A stretch of DNA of 64,000 nucleotides from positions 1 through 64,000 of the forward strand of contig NZ_SMRT01000003.1 of the NCBI RefSeq assembly GCF_004354045.1, in the 5' to 3' direction. Position numbers and translations under genes: made by a program. Each line of letters begins with the position of its first letter. Position 1 is the first letter of the stretch. This document shows positions 7,637 through 15,740 of this stretch, one piece after another. This DNA comes from Paenibacillus piri (GTDB taxonomy: Bacteria; Bacillota; Bacilli; Paenibacillales; NBRC-103111). The notes beneath the pieces are model-generated. The model worked only from the letters and a program-made list of their open reading frames with translations, was not told where the DNA came from and did no database searches.

Positions 7637-9028
7637 TCAGGAGGAAATAAATTTTCCCCAGCCTTTGGCTGTATCGTCGACTTTACCCCGTTCGGCCACA
7701 ACTTTGCCGCGCACAATCGTATATGCCGGCAAGCCGCGGAGCTCCAGCCCATCATAAAGCAGTGCCGTCTCTCTGGCTGTCGTGTACAGCTCGCGGATAT
7801 CCACCTTCCGTTTGGCGTTCAGGTCGATAATCGTAATGTCGGCATCGGTACCGACGCCGAGAGTGCCTTTCTCCGGATGCATCCCGAACGTTTTGGCCGG
7901 ATTGACGGACATGAGCTCGACCAGCTTTTGCAGCGACAGCTTCCCTCTGTTAACCTGGTCCAGCATCAGCGGGAGCGTCATCTCGGTGCCCGGAAAGCCT
8001 GCCGGCGATTTCAAAATATTCGCATATCCGAGATCTTTGAGCGCCTTCGGGAAAGGCGAGTGGTCGCTGGATATATAATCAATCGTTCCGTCATCGATGT
8101 AGCTCCAAAGCGCCTCGAGCTGCTCCGCGCTGCGCAGCGGCGGATTGCATTTACCATATGGGCCGAGCTTCTCCAAATGGCTGTCGTCAAACAGCAAATA
8201 ATGCGGGCATATTTCCGCGTACACGCGAATGCCGTCCCGCTTCGCCCGTTTGATGATCTCCAATGCTTCCGGGCTCGAAACATGGCAGCAAATGACCGGA
8301 ATCTTCAACTGCCCGGCAAAAAATACGACCCGTTGAATCGCGCTAGTCTCCACAAGTGGATTTCGGGCGATTAAATGCTTGTTGACATCATCCTCTATAA
8401 AATGACGCTCCGCGTACTCCGAGAAATATCCGAGCAGCTCGTCATGCTCCGCATGAATCGCAAGCGGCAGTCCGGTCTTGGCAATTTGGCTGAAGCCCTC
8501 GTATAAATCGCGGTCGCTGGTCATCGTAAATCCTTCGAATTCGTCTTCCCTGCCAGCGGGCGCACGGTGCATAAAGGTTTTATATGCGGAAATTCCCTCC
8601 GATGCAAGCGGAGCGATGTCTTCTAGATGGTCGCTGCCTGCAGCGCCGTACAGGCCGTAATCGATCAGTGCCTCCGTATGCAATATTTGTTTTCGTTTGG
8701 CGAGCAGCTCGGTATTGTAAGTGCACGGATAAGAGTTCGGCATCTCCATGATGCTCGTTATGCCTCCGGCCGCCGCCGCGCGTGTTCCGGTGAAAAAGTT
8801 TTCGGTTTCGGAGGGGTTTTTGGCCGGCTCCCGGAAATGAACATGGGCGTCGATCATGCCGGGCAGCACATGCAAGCCATCCGCATCGATAACGCGCTCC
8901 GCCTCAAATTCCGCGTACGATTCCGATATAATATGGATTTTTCCGTCCTTGATTCCAACATGGCCTGCCCTGAAGCTCTCTCCGTTTCGGTATACAAATC
9001 CGTTTTTTATCCATAAATCAAGCCTCAT
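7637..9028 (-). CDS. Allantoinase-like cyclic amidohydrolase (dihydroorotase/hydantoinase family)
   Basis: A 463-residue metal-dependent amidohydrolase. Binuclear-site ligands are in place: HVH in MIDAHVHFREP, the carboxylated Lys in AYKTFMH, His in AIHAEHDE, His in CCHVSSP and Asp in SSDHSPF. The family opens cyclic ureides such as allantoin, hydantoins and dihydropyrimidines. Length and the overall motif set fit allantoinase best, but substrate cannot be fixed by eye. The start is the ATG at 9028 because GGAGG lies about 10 bases upstream; a longer frame from 9064 lacks a site. A perfect 19-bp palindrome lies 43 bases upstream and recurs near iclR, suggesting IclR control. The nearby ABC importer and SDR genes probably serve the same pathway. 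Confidence 0.85.
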   Translation of the reverse strand: MRLDLWIKNGFVYRNGESFRAGHVGIKDGKIHIISESYAEFEAERVIDADGLHVLPGMIDAHVHFREPAKNPSETENFFTGTRAAAAGGITSIMEMPNSYPCTYNTELLAKRKQILHTEALIDYGLYGAAGSDHLEDIAPLASEGISAYKTFMHRAPAGREDEFEGFTMTSDRDLYEGFSQIAKTGLPLAIHAEHDELLGYFSEYAERHFIEDDVNKHLIARNPLVETSAIQRVVFFAGQLKIPVICCHVSSPEALEIIKRAKRDGIRVYAEICPHYLLFDDSHLEKLGPYGKCNPPLRSAEQLEALWSYIDDGTIDYISSDHSPFPKALKDLGYANILKSPAGFPGTEMTLPLMLDQVNRGKLSLQKLVELMSVNPAKTFGMHPEKGTLGVGTDADITIIDLNAKRKVDIRELYTTARETALLYDGLELRGLPAYTIVRGKVVAERGKVDDTAKGWGKFISS

Positions 9029-9070
9029 AGTTGTAACGCCTCCAAAAGTCATCATGATGTTCAATATTAA

Positions 9071-9089
9071 TTATCAATTATTGATAATA
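9071..9089. promoter_or_regulatory. 19-bp perfect palindrome before amidohydrolase (candidate IclR operator)
   Basis: ATTATCAATTATTGATAAT is a perfect inverted repeat (9-bp arms, one central base). A site with the same arms, ATTATCAA-N3-TTGATAAT, is found at 10064-10082. Related half-sites continue to about 9120. Confidence 0.65.
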
Positions 9090-9161
9090 AATTATTATTA
9101 ATTGGTAATAATGATAATTGATTTCGCTGTCAAATTCAATACGCATTTTTTTGAACAACCC

Positions 9162-9193
9162 AAAAAGCAGCCTTTCTTCAAGAGAAAAGCTGC
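9162..9193 (-). terminator. Terminator of the IclR-family gene
   Basis: Read on the minus strand, GCAGCTTTTCT and AGAAAGGCTGC form an 11-bp stem (one G-U pair) with a 4-base loop, followed by TTTTT. It lies about 25 bases after the iclR stop and insulates it from the amidohydrolase promoter. Confidence 0.85.
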
Positions 9194-9217
9194 CCGGAAT
9201 GATGTTGAAGCTGTTGA

Positions 9218-9961
9218 TTATAAATTATGCTGAATTTGCAGTGCCGCTTCCTTCAGGCTGGCGATCAGAGCTTCCTTGTCCTTTGCTATCATACGCTCAC
9301 GCGGACCCGCGATGCTGAGCGAGCCGAGGACGGTCGTGCCGGAAAAAATCGGCACTGCATATGTGTAGACGCCTTCATCAAGCTCGTTATCGGATTCGGC
9401 GTAGCCGTTCTCCCTAATTTTTTTCAAATTTTGCAGCAGCGCTTCCTTCTCCGTGATCGTATTGGCCGTGTGCCGGCGTACGACGCCGTACTTAAACAAT
9501 TTGTTGACCGCTTCATTGCCCATATAAGCCAGAATGGCTTTGGAGGAAGCGCCGGCGTAGAGCGGAATATATTTTCCCGGTTCCGAGGAAACTTTAACCA
9601 TATGGAAGGAGGAGGAAATGTTTTCGATACAGATAGCTTGAAGACCCGATAAAATAACGAGAACCGTCGTTTCCTGGGTTTCGTTCGTCAGCTGTCTCAT
9701 AATCGGTCCGGCCGCGAGCGACAATTCGTTGTTCAGGTTGATGAAATTGCTCATTTCCAAAAAACGAAGTCCCAGTTGATAAGTTCCGCGACTCGTCTCC
9801 GCCAAATACTTTTTCTCTTTCAATATGCGGATGTAACGGTATACCGAGCTCTGTGGAATATCCATCATCTCGGAAATTTGCGGGACGCTCAGTTCCCTCG
9901 TATCTAACGAATACAAGTCCAGTATCTCCAATGTCTTCCGTGTGCTCACTTTACGATTCAT
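9218..9961 (-). CDS. IclR-family transcriptional regulator
   Basis: A 247-residue regulator of normal IclR length. The N-terminal winged helix covers about residues 5-65 (LSVPQISEMMDIPQSSVYRYIRILKEKKYL), and the rest is the GAF-like effector domain with the typical ASSKAILAYM and AVPIFSGTTVLGSLSIAGP segments. IclR proteins control catabolic operons and often themselves. It lies between a ureide-type amidohydrolase and an amino-acid-type importer, and shared palindromes lie before both. The ATG at 9961 sits immediately after AGAAAGG, which is too close; the GTG four codons in (9949) has better spacing and may be the true start. Confidence 0.9.
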   Translation of the reverse strand: MNRKVSTRKTLEILDLYSLDTRELSVPQISEMMDIPQSSVYRYIRILKEKKYLAETSRGTYQLGLRFLEMSNFINLNNELSLAAGPIMRQLTNETQETTVLVILSGLQAICIENISSSFHMVKVSSEPGKYIPLYAGASSKAILAYMGNEAVNKLFKYGVVRRHTANTITEKEALLQNLKKIRENGYAESDNELDEGVYTYAVPIFSGTTVLGSLSIAGPRERMIAKDKEALIASLKEAALQIQHNL

Positions 9962-10025
9962 CCTTTCTGCAAATTATGGATCTTGAACAATTATGTTGAA
10001 AAATAGCGATGAACGAAATATAATG

Positions 10026-10082
10026 TTGATAATTCACTATTAATTATCAATTATCAGTATATTATTATCAATATTTGATAAT
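10026..10082. promoter_or_regulatory. Cluster of candidate IclR operator half-sites
   Basis: Exact half-sites TTGATAAT (10026-10033) and ATTATCAA (10044-10051) are followed by the complete palindrome ATTATCAA-TAT-TTGATAAT (10064-10082). This lies upstream of iclR (minus) and of the ABC importer (plus), so one regulator could serve both directions. Confidence 0.6.
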
Positions 10083-10198
10083 TGCAATCAATTTCTCAAA
10101 TAATCAAACGTTTGGAGGCTATGATTCTGTCCTTTTACCCCTACATTATCATAGAGGCGAAAAAAGATATAGAACAAGCGCCGCTCCGGCAGTTCAAA

Positions 10199-10228
10199 AA
10201 TGTAAACGCTAATACGTGCGTTACATTT
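10199..10228. promoter_or_regulatory. Inverted repeat with a cre-like half
   Basis: AATGTAAACGC and GCGTTACATT are inverted around a short centre. The left part, TGTAAACGCTAATA at 10201-10214, matches the CcpA cre consensus TGWAANCGNTNWCA at 13 of 14 positions. It is about 340 bases before the importer start, so its target is uncertain. Confidence 0.35.
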
Positions 10229-10267
10229 CATAACACCTAATAGCGAAAGTTAATCAAATAGCATTTG

Positions 10268-10287
10268 TATGTTATATTATCTAACAT
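10268..10287. promoter_or_regulatory. TATGTTA-type inverted repeat similar to the LysR sites at 20.5 kb
   Basis: TGTTA and TAACA are arranged around seven AT bases (TATGTTATATTATCTAACAT). The perfect palindromes flanking the lysR/isochorismatase promoter at 20529-20546 and 20663-20678 have the same TATGTTAT arm. The surrounding 10083-10371 is AT-rich and without a gene. Confidence 0.35.
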
Positions 10288-10371
10288 TTGATCATTGACA
10301 ACTCATTTTTGGTGTTGTAAAGTTAGACCCACGTTATATTTCGTTACACAATAATACAAATTTCGACAAAA

Positions 10372-10482
10372 ATCGGCATTGCCGTTGCGGGTTCCGTTCA
10401 ACGTTTTGCCGCGGTATACGAGAGGGGCGATGCCTGGAAAGAAGTGCTAACGGGATTGACGTTCACCTTGCAAATAGTTTGA
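10372..10482 (+). pseudogene. Possible remnant of a gene 3' end
   Basis: A short stretch with coding-like codon use and much higher GC than the DNA before it reads GIAVAGSVQRFAAVY then ERGDAWKEVLTGLTFTLQ and stops at TGA (10480-10482). There is no start codon or ribosome binding site, and the frame is closed by TAG about 15 codons upstream. I do not recognise the family. It may be the tail of a deleted gene, or chance. Confidence 0.25.
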
Positions 10483-10542
10483 CAACCGGTTCTTGATCAC
10501 AGCTCGATATTAATTAAATTCATATTTTTAGGGGGATAACAC

Positions 10543-11382
10543 ATGATGAAAAAATCTTCTGTTATTGTGCTTTCGTTGATGCTGACTTTCGCTCTGCTGC
10601 TTGCCGCTTGCTCCGGCGGTTCATCCGCTCCTTCCGCCAACGGCAAAGCCGATTCCGGGGCCGGCAGCGCCAAAGGCCTTCTGGCTGATATTAAAAAGCG
10701 GGGCACGATCGTTATTGCGACCAGCGGCAACAATGCGCCGACGATTTTCCCGAACGAGAAAAACGAAATGGTCGGGATCGACGCCGATTGGGCTCAAATC
10801 ATCGCCGATCACCTCGGCGTCAAAATCGAATGGAAGCGAATGGATTTCAACGGTATCATTCCGGGCTTGTTGACCGGCAATTTCGATATCGGGATGTCGG
10901 GGATCGGCGTAACCGAGGAGCGGTTGAAAACATTGGATTTCTCCGAGCATATCGCCTATGACGAGGTAGTTGCCGTCTATAACAAGAAAACGACGGGCAT
11001 CAACAGTCCGGAGGATATAAAAGGGCGTGTTGTCGGAGTTGTTACCGGATCGTCCAACGGCGACGCGCCGGCGCGTAAAATCGGCGGTTACAAAGATTTG
11101 AAAACTTATCCGGGTCAAGCCGAAGTGTTCCACGATTTGCAAAACGGACGTATCGAAGTGATGGTAACGGGGAAAATGCTTGCCGGACACTGGATTAAAA
11201 CCGAAGGAAAAGATTACACCGTATCTCCTAAAGGGATGGAAGGCCGCAAGCTTGCCGTGGCGATGAAAAAAGGCGAAACCGACTTGAAAGCAGCGATCGA
11301 CGAAGCGATCCAAAACGCCAAAAAGCAAGGGAAATACGATGAAATTGCAAAAAAGTGGCTTGGTTCGACTTTCTCTCAATAA
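10543..11382 (+). CDS. Amino-acid-type ABC transporter substrate-binding lipoprotein
   Basis: A 279-residue SBP_bac_3 protein. The signal peptide ends in a lipobox LLAAC with Cys at about 22, so the protein is lipid-anchored outside the membrane. A Ser/Ala/Gly linker is followed by the binding fold starting GTIVIATSGNNAP, with PNEKNEMVGIDADWAQIIADHLG and LTGNFDIGMSGIGVTEER, the usual segments of polar-amino-acid binders. It heads a three-gene importer with the permease and ATPase downstream. Context suggests a ureide or amino-acid-like ligand from the amidohydrolase pathway, which is an inference. The ATG at 10543 follows AGGGGG. Confidence 0.9.
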   Translation: MMKKSSVIVLSLMLTFALLLAACSGGSSAPSANGKADSGAGSAKGLLADIKKRGTIVIATSGNNAPTIFPNEKNEMVGIDADWAQIIADHLGVKIEWKRMDFNGIIPGLLTGNFDIGMSGIGVTEERLKTLDFSEHIAYDEVVAVYNKKTTGINSPEDIKGRVVGVVTGSSNGDAPARKIGGYKDLKTYPGQAEVFHDLQNGRIEVMVTGKMLAGHWIKTEGKDYTVSPKGMEGRKLAVAMKKGETDLKAAIDEAIQNAKKQGKYDEIAKKWLGSTFSQ

Positions 11383-11427
11383 GATTATCGACGTAACGCC
11401 TCAAACCAGCAAAAGGAGTAGATTACT

Positions 11428-12084
11428 ATGATCCGGTGGGACGTTGTTGTCACCTATTTGCCCGCGCTCTTGCAAGGAGCGCTCGTTACCTTGGAGGTTT
11501 CCCTGCTGACCATGGTGATCGCTACGATCGCAGGAACCTTCCTGGCGCTTATCCGAATTTCCAGCAACCGGTTTTTCCGGGGAGCGGCCATGACTTATAT
11601 GTGGATTATGCGGGGAACGCCCCTGCTTCTCGTTCTGTTTTTCGTGTACTACGCTTTCCCCAGCTGGGGCATTCGCATGCCGGCATTCGCCGCGGCCATA
11701 TTGGCCATGTCGATGAATTCGGCCGCTTATAAAGGAGAAATTATTCGTGCCGGTATTTCAGCGATTCCCCGCGGTCAGCTGGAATCGGCCATAGCCATTG
11801 GCATGAGCTACGGACAAGCGATGAGACGTATTATTCTTCCGCAAGCCGTAAGGGTCATTATTCCGCCTTATATTAACAATTCGATCCTGCTGATTAAAAA
11901 CTCTGCGCTCGTCTCATCGATAACCGTCACCGATTTGATGTTGAACAGCCAGCAAATATACAGCGCCACCTACCGTCCTGTCGAAATACTCGGAACGGCC
12001 GGCGTACTCTATCTGATCATGACCAGCATTTTGATGCTGTTCCAGAATTGGGCCGAAAAGAAGCTGTCCTATTATAGCCGCTAA
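11428..12084 (+). CDS. Amino-acid-type ABC transporter permease
   Basis: A 218-residue membrane permease of the HisM/GlnP type with about five helices. The ATPase-coupling EAA loop reads [21 protein letters not shown] (about 113-133). The N-terminal segment [15 protein letters not shown] is typical of the family. Only one permease gene is present, so the channel is probably a homodimer. The ATG at 11428 follows AAGGAG, 45 bases after the SBP stop. Confidence 0.92.
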   Translation: MIRWDVVVTYLPALLQGALVTLEVSLLTMVIATIAGTFLALIRISSNRFFRGAAMTYMWIMRGTPLLLVLFFVYYAFPSWGIRMPAFAAAILAMSMNSAAYKGEIIRAGISAIPRGQLESAIAIGMSYGQAMRRIILPQAVRVIIPPYINNSILLIKNSALVSSITVTDLMLNSQQIYSATYRPVEILGTAGVLYLIMTSILMLFQNWAEKKLSYYSR

Positions 12085-12109
12085 TCATTTGAACAAGGAG
12101 CTGATCCAT

Positions 12110-12868
12110 ATGAAGCCGGTCCTGCAAATTCAAGGTTTGCGGAAATCATACGGAAACCACGAAATCTTAAAAGGCGTCGATTTGTCGGTGAACAAGGGTG
12201 AAGTGATCGCGGTCATCGGGCCGAGCGGAACGGGGAAAAGCACAATGCTTCGCTGCATTAACTTTTTGGAGGAGCCTACGTCCGGCACGATCTGGATCGG
12301 CGATGAAAAGGTGGACAGTCTTCCTCCGAAAGCGAAGGCCAGAACATACCATCCGCAAATTACGAAGCTGCGCACCCGGGTCGGCATGGTGTTTCAGCAG
12401 TTCAACTTATGGCCGCATAAAAGCGTGCTGGAAAACATTATTGAAGGTCCCGTGCTTTTGAAAAAGATACCGAAGGAGGAGGCTATCGTAAAGGCGAAGC
12501 ATCTCCTCCAATTAGTCAAATTGGCCGACAAAGCGGACCATTATCCGGCAAGCTTGTCCGGCGGACAGCAGCAGCGTGTGGCGATCGCAAGGTCGCTGGC
12601 GATGGAGCCCGAATTAATGCTGTTCGACGAGGTGACGTCGGCGCTTGACCCGCAGCTGGTCGGTGAGGTGCTTGAGGTCATGACGAAGCTGGCGCAGGAC
12701 GGCATGACGATGCTGGTTGTCACCCATGAGATGAAATTCGCGGAGAACGTATCGAGCCGCGTTCTGTTTATGGATGGCGGAGTCATTGCGGAGCAGGGCA
12801 CTCCTGAACAGGTGTTCCGAAATACGGAGAACGAAAGAACGCGTCGGTTCCTTTCGTCCGCGCTGTAG
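12110..12868 (+). CDS. Amino-acid-type ABC transporter ATP-binding protein (GlnQ-like)
   Basis: A 252-residue ATPase that powers the importer from the cytoplasmic face. Visible elements are Walker [10 protein letters not shown] (about 32-40), Q-loop FQQFNLWPH, signature LSGGQQQR, Walker [14 protein letters not shown] and the H-loop VVTHEM. The start is the ATG at 12110 with AAGGAG upstream; an in-frame TTG at 12089 has no site. It lies 25 bases after the permease, completing the transporter. Confidence 0.93.
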   Translation: MKPVLQIQGLRKSYGNHEILKGVDLSVNKGEVIAVIGPSGTGKSTMLRCINFLEEPTSGTIWIGDEKVDSLPPKAKARTYHPQITKLRTRVGMVFQQFNLWPHKSVLENIIEGPVLLKKIPKEEAIVKAKHLLQLVKLADKADHYPASLSGGQQQRVAIARSLAMEPELMLFDEVTSALDPQLVGEVLEVMTKLAQDGMTMLVVTHEMKFAENVSSRVLFMDGGVIAEQGTPEQVFRNTENERTRRFLSSAL

Positions 12869-12906
12869 CTATAAATGAAGCTGGCATATGAGGAAGGGGG
12901 GATTCG

Positions 12907-13881
12907 ATGATACTGGTTACCGGAGGGGCGGGTTTTGTCGGCAGTCATATTGTAGAGCGGCTGGCCCGCCGGGGAGAAGAAGTAGTCGCAGTTGATTTGT
13001 ATGAGCCTGCGGAGCCGGTGAAGTCGCTGTGGGACTCTGTTGGCGGCCATATTGCATATGAGCGGGCCGACATTACCGACAAGGCGGCGTTGGTTGCGTT
13101 GTTTGCCCGGTATTCTGTCGATCGCGTCATTCATGCGGCGGCAATTACGCCGACGGCCGTGCGCGAATTGGAGGAACCGGAACGCATATTGCAGATCGGC
13201 ATCATAGGCTGCTCGCTTGTCGTTTCGGCTGCGGTCAAGCATGGCGTCAAACGGTTTGTATATCTTAGCTCCGCCTCCATCTACGAACCGGTGCCGGATC
13301 CGATGTGCGTGCTGAAGGAAAGCGGCCGCCTGCAGCAAACGGGCTTGTACCCGTTGACCAAGGTAGCGGGCGAATGGCTGACCCGGCAAATGACGGAGGA
13401 TTCCGGAACGGAAGCGGTATCTGCCCGGATTGCCGCTTGCTACGGTCCGTTGGAACGGAATACCGGCGCGCGAACGGCGATGTCAATGGTATGGCATGCG
13501 GTGCACAGAGCAAGAGCGGGCAAACCGCTGCTTATCGGCTCCCCCGACTATGTGCTCGATTTTACCTACGTATCGGATATTGCGGAGGGCGTCGCGGAGC
13601 TGCTGCTTGCGCCGGCATGGAAGCATGAGGTGTATAACATTTCGGGCGGACGGGCTTATTCGTTATTGGAGCTGGCCGAGGCGGTTGCCGGGACGATACC
13701 GGGAACGGAGGTCGTCGTTACCGATAAACCGTCCGATGATGCTATGACTACCAATACAAGGAGTCGAACCGGCAGCCTGGATACGTCCCGGCTAAGAAAC
13801 GATACGTTGTTTGTACCGGCTTATCCGCTCAAATCGGGTTTGGCCGATTATGTCAAATGGCTTGATGCTCACGAGTATTGA
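12907..13881 (+). CDS. NAD-dependent epimerase/dehydratase (extended SDR)
   Basis: A 324-residue extended SDR. The Rossmann fingerprint GGAGFVGSHIVERL is at the N-terminus, the catalytic YPLTK (Tyr-x3-Lys) near residue 148, and SSASIYEP supplies the Ser. Such enzymes act on nucleotide sugars or on related hydroxy compounds. It follows the importer ATPase by 38 bases and precedes two classical SDR genes, so it may be part of the same catabolic operon. The ATG follows GAAGGGGGG. The substrate is not predictable. Confidence 0.82.
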   Translation: MILVTGGAGFVGSHIVERLARRGEEVVAVDLYEPAEPVKSLWDSVGGHIAYERADITDKAALVALFARYSVDRVIHAAAITPTAVRELEEPERILQIGIIGCSLVVSAAVKHGVKRFVYLSSASIYEPVPDPMCVLKESGRLQQTGLYPLTKVAGEWLTRQMTEDSGTEAVSARIAACYGPLERNTGARTAMSMVWHAVHRARAGKPLLIGSPDYVLDFTYVSDIAEGVAELLLAPAWKHEVYNISGGRAYSLLELAEAVAGTIPGTEVVVTDKPSDDAMTTNTRSRTGSLDTSRLRNDTLFVPAYPLKSGLADYVKWLDAHEY

Positions 13882-13986
13882 CGTATTCATACAGACGCAG
13901 TCCGTCAGGATACATCCATAAAGTGAAGTCAGTCGAGGTACAGTCCGCAGCGGGCTCCGCGATTTGGAGAAAGGGTGAAGGTCTCG

Positions 13987-14742
13987 ATGAGGATGAAGGG
14001 GAAGACCGTACTTGTAACAGGAGCGGGCTCGGGCATTGGCCGGGCGGTATCGCTGCTGTTTGCGGCGGAAGGAGCATCCGTTGTCGCTGCAGATGTGTCC
14101 GAACACGTACATGCTACCGCGGAACGAATCGCTGCGTCAGGAGGGCGAGCGGCTGCGGTGATCGGTGACGTGGGCAGCCGGGAATCGTGCCTGGAGATGG
14201 TTGAAGCCGCGAGCGAGCGATACGGAGGGCTTCAAGCGCTTGTTCATGCGGCTGCGATCTCGCGGAAGGGAACTGTCGCAACGATGAAGGAAGAAGATTG
14301 GCTGGACGTTCAGAACGTCAATCTGAACTCCGCGTTCTACTTGGGCCAGGCGGCTGTGCCGCTGCTGTCCGTCAAGGGAGGAGCCATCGTCTTCATTGCG
14401 AGTCAGCTTGGCTTGGTCGGTACCCGAAATTCCATCGCTTATACGGCGGCAAAAGGCGCTATCGTCAATATGGCCAGATCCATGGCATTAGACCATGCGC
14501 AGGATGGCATCCGGGTAAACAGTCTCTGTCCGGGCCCGGTCGACACGCCTTTTCTTCATGCTTCGTTCATGCGTGAATCGGATCCCGAATCAGCCCGGGC
14601 GTTATCGCTGGGTAAAATCCCGATCGGCCGGTTCGGAACGCCGTTGGAAATCGCCAATGCCGCTCTGTTTCTTGCTTCCGATGAAGCCTCGTTCGTCACA
14701 GGCGCGACATTGACGGTGGACGGCGGGTATACGGCTTTGTAA
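13987..14742 (+). CDS. SDR-family oxidoreductase
   Basis: A 251-residue classical SDR: cofactor motif TGAGSGIG, HAAAIS in place of the NNAG motif, Ser in FIASQ and the catalytic YTAAK, then a PGPVDTPF segment and a C-terminal TGATLTVDGGY typical of FabG-like dehydrogenases. It should oxidise or reduce a hydroxyl/keto group with NAD(P). I chose the ATG at 13987; a GTG at 13975 lies too close to the GGAGAAAGG site. The gene follows the epimerase by about 105 bases. Confidence 0.85.
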   Translation: MRMKGKTVLVTGAGSGIGRAVSLLFAAEGASVVAADVSEHVHATAERIAASGGRAAAVIGDVGSRESCLEMVEAASERYGGLQALVHAAAISRKGTVATMKEEDWLDVQNVNLNSAFYLGQAAVPLLSVKGGAIVFIASQLGLVGTRNSIAYTAAKGAIVNMARSMALDHAQDGIRVNSLCPGPVDTPFLHASFMRESDPESARALSLGKIPIGRFGTPLEIANAALFLASDEASFVTGATLTVDGGYTAL

Positions 14743-14804
14743 GCGGGACCGCAGAAAACAAACGGGAGGCGTTTAGAACATGATGATAAGGGAGATGCGA
14801 AGAA

Positions 14805-15590
14805 ATGGATTTAAACTTGCAAGGTAAAAACGCGCTGGTAGTCGCTTCCAGCCAAGGCTTGGGCAAAGCGATAGCCGCCGAGCTGGTGAAGGAAGGGGCC
14901 AACGTAATGCTGTCCGGCCGCGATGCGGATAAATTGCTGGCGGTGAAAGAGGAGCTGGAACGGACGGGTCCGGGAAAAGCCGCCTATCATGTAACCGATA
15001 TTACCGATGCGGAACAAATTCGCCAGCTGGTGCAGGCGGCGCGCGCTGCCTTCGGGAGCCTTGACATTGTCGTCAACAATGCGGGCGGGCCTCCGGCCGG
15101 AAATTTCGAGCAGTTTTCCGACGAAGACTGGCAGAAGGCGTTCGAGCTGAATTTGCTCAGCTATATCCGGGTGATCCGCGAGGCGCTGCCGGATTTGAAG
15201 GAAAAAGGCGGACGCATTGTCAATCTCGCTTCGTCATCCATTAAAATACCGATTCCCGGCTTGATATTATCCAATACGTTCCGGACGGGAATCGTCGGTT
15301 TAACGAAAACACTGGCCGAAGAACTGGCCCCTTATAACATCCTCGTCAATACGGTGGCGCCCGGACGGATCGCAACCGACCGGGTTGCCTATCTCGACGA
15401 AGTGAAGGCCAAGAAGACGGGTCAAACTCGCGAACAGGTGGAGGAGCAGTCCAGGAAGCAAATTCCTTTGGGCCGTTACGGCACGGCGGAGGAATTCGCC
15501 AAAGTCGTCACCTTTCTTGTATCTGACGTAAGCTCTTATGTAACGGGCAGTTCGATTGTGATCGACGGCGGTATGATAAAATCCATTTAA
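14805..15590 (+). CDS. SDR-fold protein lacking the catalytic Tyr and Lys
   Basis: A 261-residue FabG-like protein. The overall fold is kept (NNAGG, VNTVAPGRIATDR, TGSSIVIDGG), but the cofactor loop is VASSQGLG rather than TGxxxGIG, and the YxxxK position reads SNTFR. The catalytic Tyr is therefore Ser and the Lys is Arg. A recognised FabG-like subgroup of SDRs departs from the tetrad in this way, and its activity is unclear. It may bind cofactor or ligand without classical catalysis, or use another mechanism. A good RBS and a strong terminator after it suggest a functional last gene of the operon. Confidence 0.85.
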   Translation: MDLNLQGKNALVVASSQGLGKAIAAELVKEGANVMLSGRDADKLLAVKEELERTGPGKAAYHVTDITDAEQIRQLVQAARAAFGSLDIVVNNAGGPPAGNFEQFSDEDWQKAFELNLLSYIRVIREALPDLKEKGGRIVNLASSSIKIPIPGLILSNTFRTGIVGLTKTLAEELAPYNILVNTVAPGRIATDRVAYLDEVKAKKTGQTREQVEEQSRKQIPLGRYGTAEEFAKVVTFLVSDVSSYVTGSSIVIDGGMIKSI

Positions 15591-15608
15591 TTGGAAATAA
15601 AAGATGCG

Positions 15609-15641
15609 AACCCGGCTCCTGTCAGCCGGGTTATTTTTTTT
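15609..15641 (+). terminator. Terminator of ABC/SDR operon
   Basis: AACCCGGCT and AGCCGGGTT form a perfect 9-bp stem with a 6-base loop, followed by ATTTTTTTT. It lies between the convergent SDR and PhyH genes. Confidence 0.9.
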
Positions 15642-15740
15642 AAGCCGTCATGTTGGGGAGTAAAGATGACCCCGGTCAACCCGGTCAACCCTGTCAACAT
15701 ACAGGCTCTCGTTTTCTACTAAGCGTTAATCCCGCAGCGG

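Noticed and set aside
7565-8374. Long plus-strand open frame of about 269 codons opposite the amidohydrolase gene
   Set aside because: It is antisense to a full-length amidohydrolase with all metal ligands. Its translation shows no family features and it has no convincing start signal.
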